From NCBI GenBank assembly GCA_030754715.1, contig JASLZV010000073.1, forward strand, positions 1 through 7,738: DNA of 7,738 bases. The letters are read 5' to 3'. The stretch is from Phycisphaerae bacterium. Its GTDB lineage: Bacteria > Planctomycetota > Phycisphaerae > SM23-33. Shown one piece after another: positions 7,470 through 7,738 of the stretch; the first letter of the stretch is position 1; each line of letters starts with the position of its first letter. The notes beneath the pieces are model-generated. The model did no database searches and had not been told where the DNA came from. It saw nothing but the letters and a program-made list of their open reading frames with translations. The translations under genes were made by a program, and so were the position numbers.

Positions 7470-7498
7470 ATTTTCGCACCCGCGCGGCGAGTTGGCAA
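7470..7498 (-). promoter_or_regulatory. Candidate sigma70-type promoter for the LysM gene
   Basis: The minus strand has TTGCCA (7493-7498, five of six consensus bases) and, after 17 bases, GAAAAT (7470-7475, four of six). Transcription would start near 7463, about 56 bases before the ATG. It lies in the roughly 200-base gap after acetate kinase and is the best promoter match in the window. Confidence 0.45.
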
Positions 7499-7606
7499 AG
7501 AAAAACTCCCAGCCACAGGTAATTCTCGCATCGGGCACAAATGGCGAATTTCTCAAGTCCCGGGCCGGCAACGCCTTGCCCGCGGCCAACCCCCTGTCCG
7601 GCCACA

Positions 7607-7738
7607 TCATCCTCGGCCCACGAAACAGGCGGTATCGCGGGCAATCATCACCTCCTCGTTGGTGGGAACCACCCACACCGCAATCGCCGAGTCGTCGGTG
7701 GTGATGGGTCCGGTCTGCCCATCGGTCGTTTGGCCGTT
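7607..7738 (-). CDS. ackA: Acetate kinase, C-terminal end (partial)
   Basis: The last 43 codons and TGA stop of a gene that enters from the right edge. The tail contains GPITTDDSAIAVWVVPTNEE followed by VMIARDT. This matches the acetate kinase C-terminus, whose conserved form is roughly I(S/T)..DS.V.V.VIPTNEE..IARDT. The enzyme (usually about 400 residues) interconverts acetate plus ATP with acetyl phosphate plus ADP in the cytoplasm, usually together with phosphate acetyltransferase (pta), which is not visible here. The catalytic residues lie outside the window. Related propionate and butyrate kinases share the fold, but PTNEE...IARDT favours acetate kinase. The final residues ACFVGRG are not conserved. 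A small hairpin (7567-7580) follows the stop by 26 bases but has no T-run. Confidence 0.88.
   Translation of the reverse strand, partial: NGQTTDGQTGPITTDDSAIAVWVVPTNEEVMIARDTACFVGRG

Noticed and set aside
7567..7580. A hairpin after acetate kinase (GGCAA-CGCC-TTGCC) as a terminator
   Set aside because: The stem is perfect but short, and no T-run follows it on the minus strand.
6160..7704. Several plus-strand open frames opposite the LysM gene (for example 6764-7522 and 6829-7704)
   Set aside because: They are antisense to a clear three-LysM protein, carry low-complexity translations and have no supporting motifs.
1..7738. CRISPR arrays, tRNA or rRNA genes, phage, defence or toxin-antitoxin modules
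   Set aside because: I looked for direct repeats, tRNA-like ends and characteristic protein motifs on both strands and saw none.

Overview
The window is GC-rich, and every gene I can support lies on the minus strand. It reads right to left as acetate kinase (C-terminal end only), a membrane-anchored protein with three LysM domains, a lipoprotein-like protein with a FlgI-type P-ring domain and HEAT-like repeats, smc (complete), and the first part of an IS3-family insertion sequence. A Planctomycetota or related PVC bacterium is the best guess. The FlgI-domain protein with HEAT-like repeats and the unusual SMC hinge end are features I associate with that phylum. This is recalled family knowledge plus inference, because no rRNA or other taxonomic marker is present.

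Right end (7408-7738): the last 43 codons of acetate kinase, then about 200 bases with a good sigma70-like promoter for the LysM gene. Middle (5968-7407): the LysM gene, followed by a hairpin-plus-T-tract terminator whose last bases form the -35 box of the next candidate promoter. The LysM gene and the FlgI-like gene are therefore probably separate transcription units. Left-middle (512-5967): the FlgI-like gene and smc, 56 bases apart and probably cotranscribed. Left end (1-511): a 310-base stretch without a convincing gene, then the terminal inverted repeat and start of orfA of an IS3-family element that runs off the window.

Functionally this is mostly housekeeping: chromosome organisation (SMC), cell-envelope proteins (LysM and FlgI-like) and acetate/acetyl-phosphate metabolism. 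I found no CRISPR array, defence system, phage module or biosynthetic cluster. The least understood gene is the FlgI-domain/HEAT protein next to smc. The tidiest regulatory observation is the fused terminator/promoter at 6050-6113, whose T-tract/-35 arrangement recurs upstream of the LysM gene.
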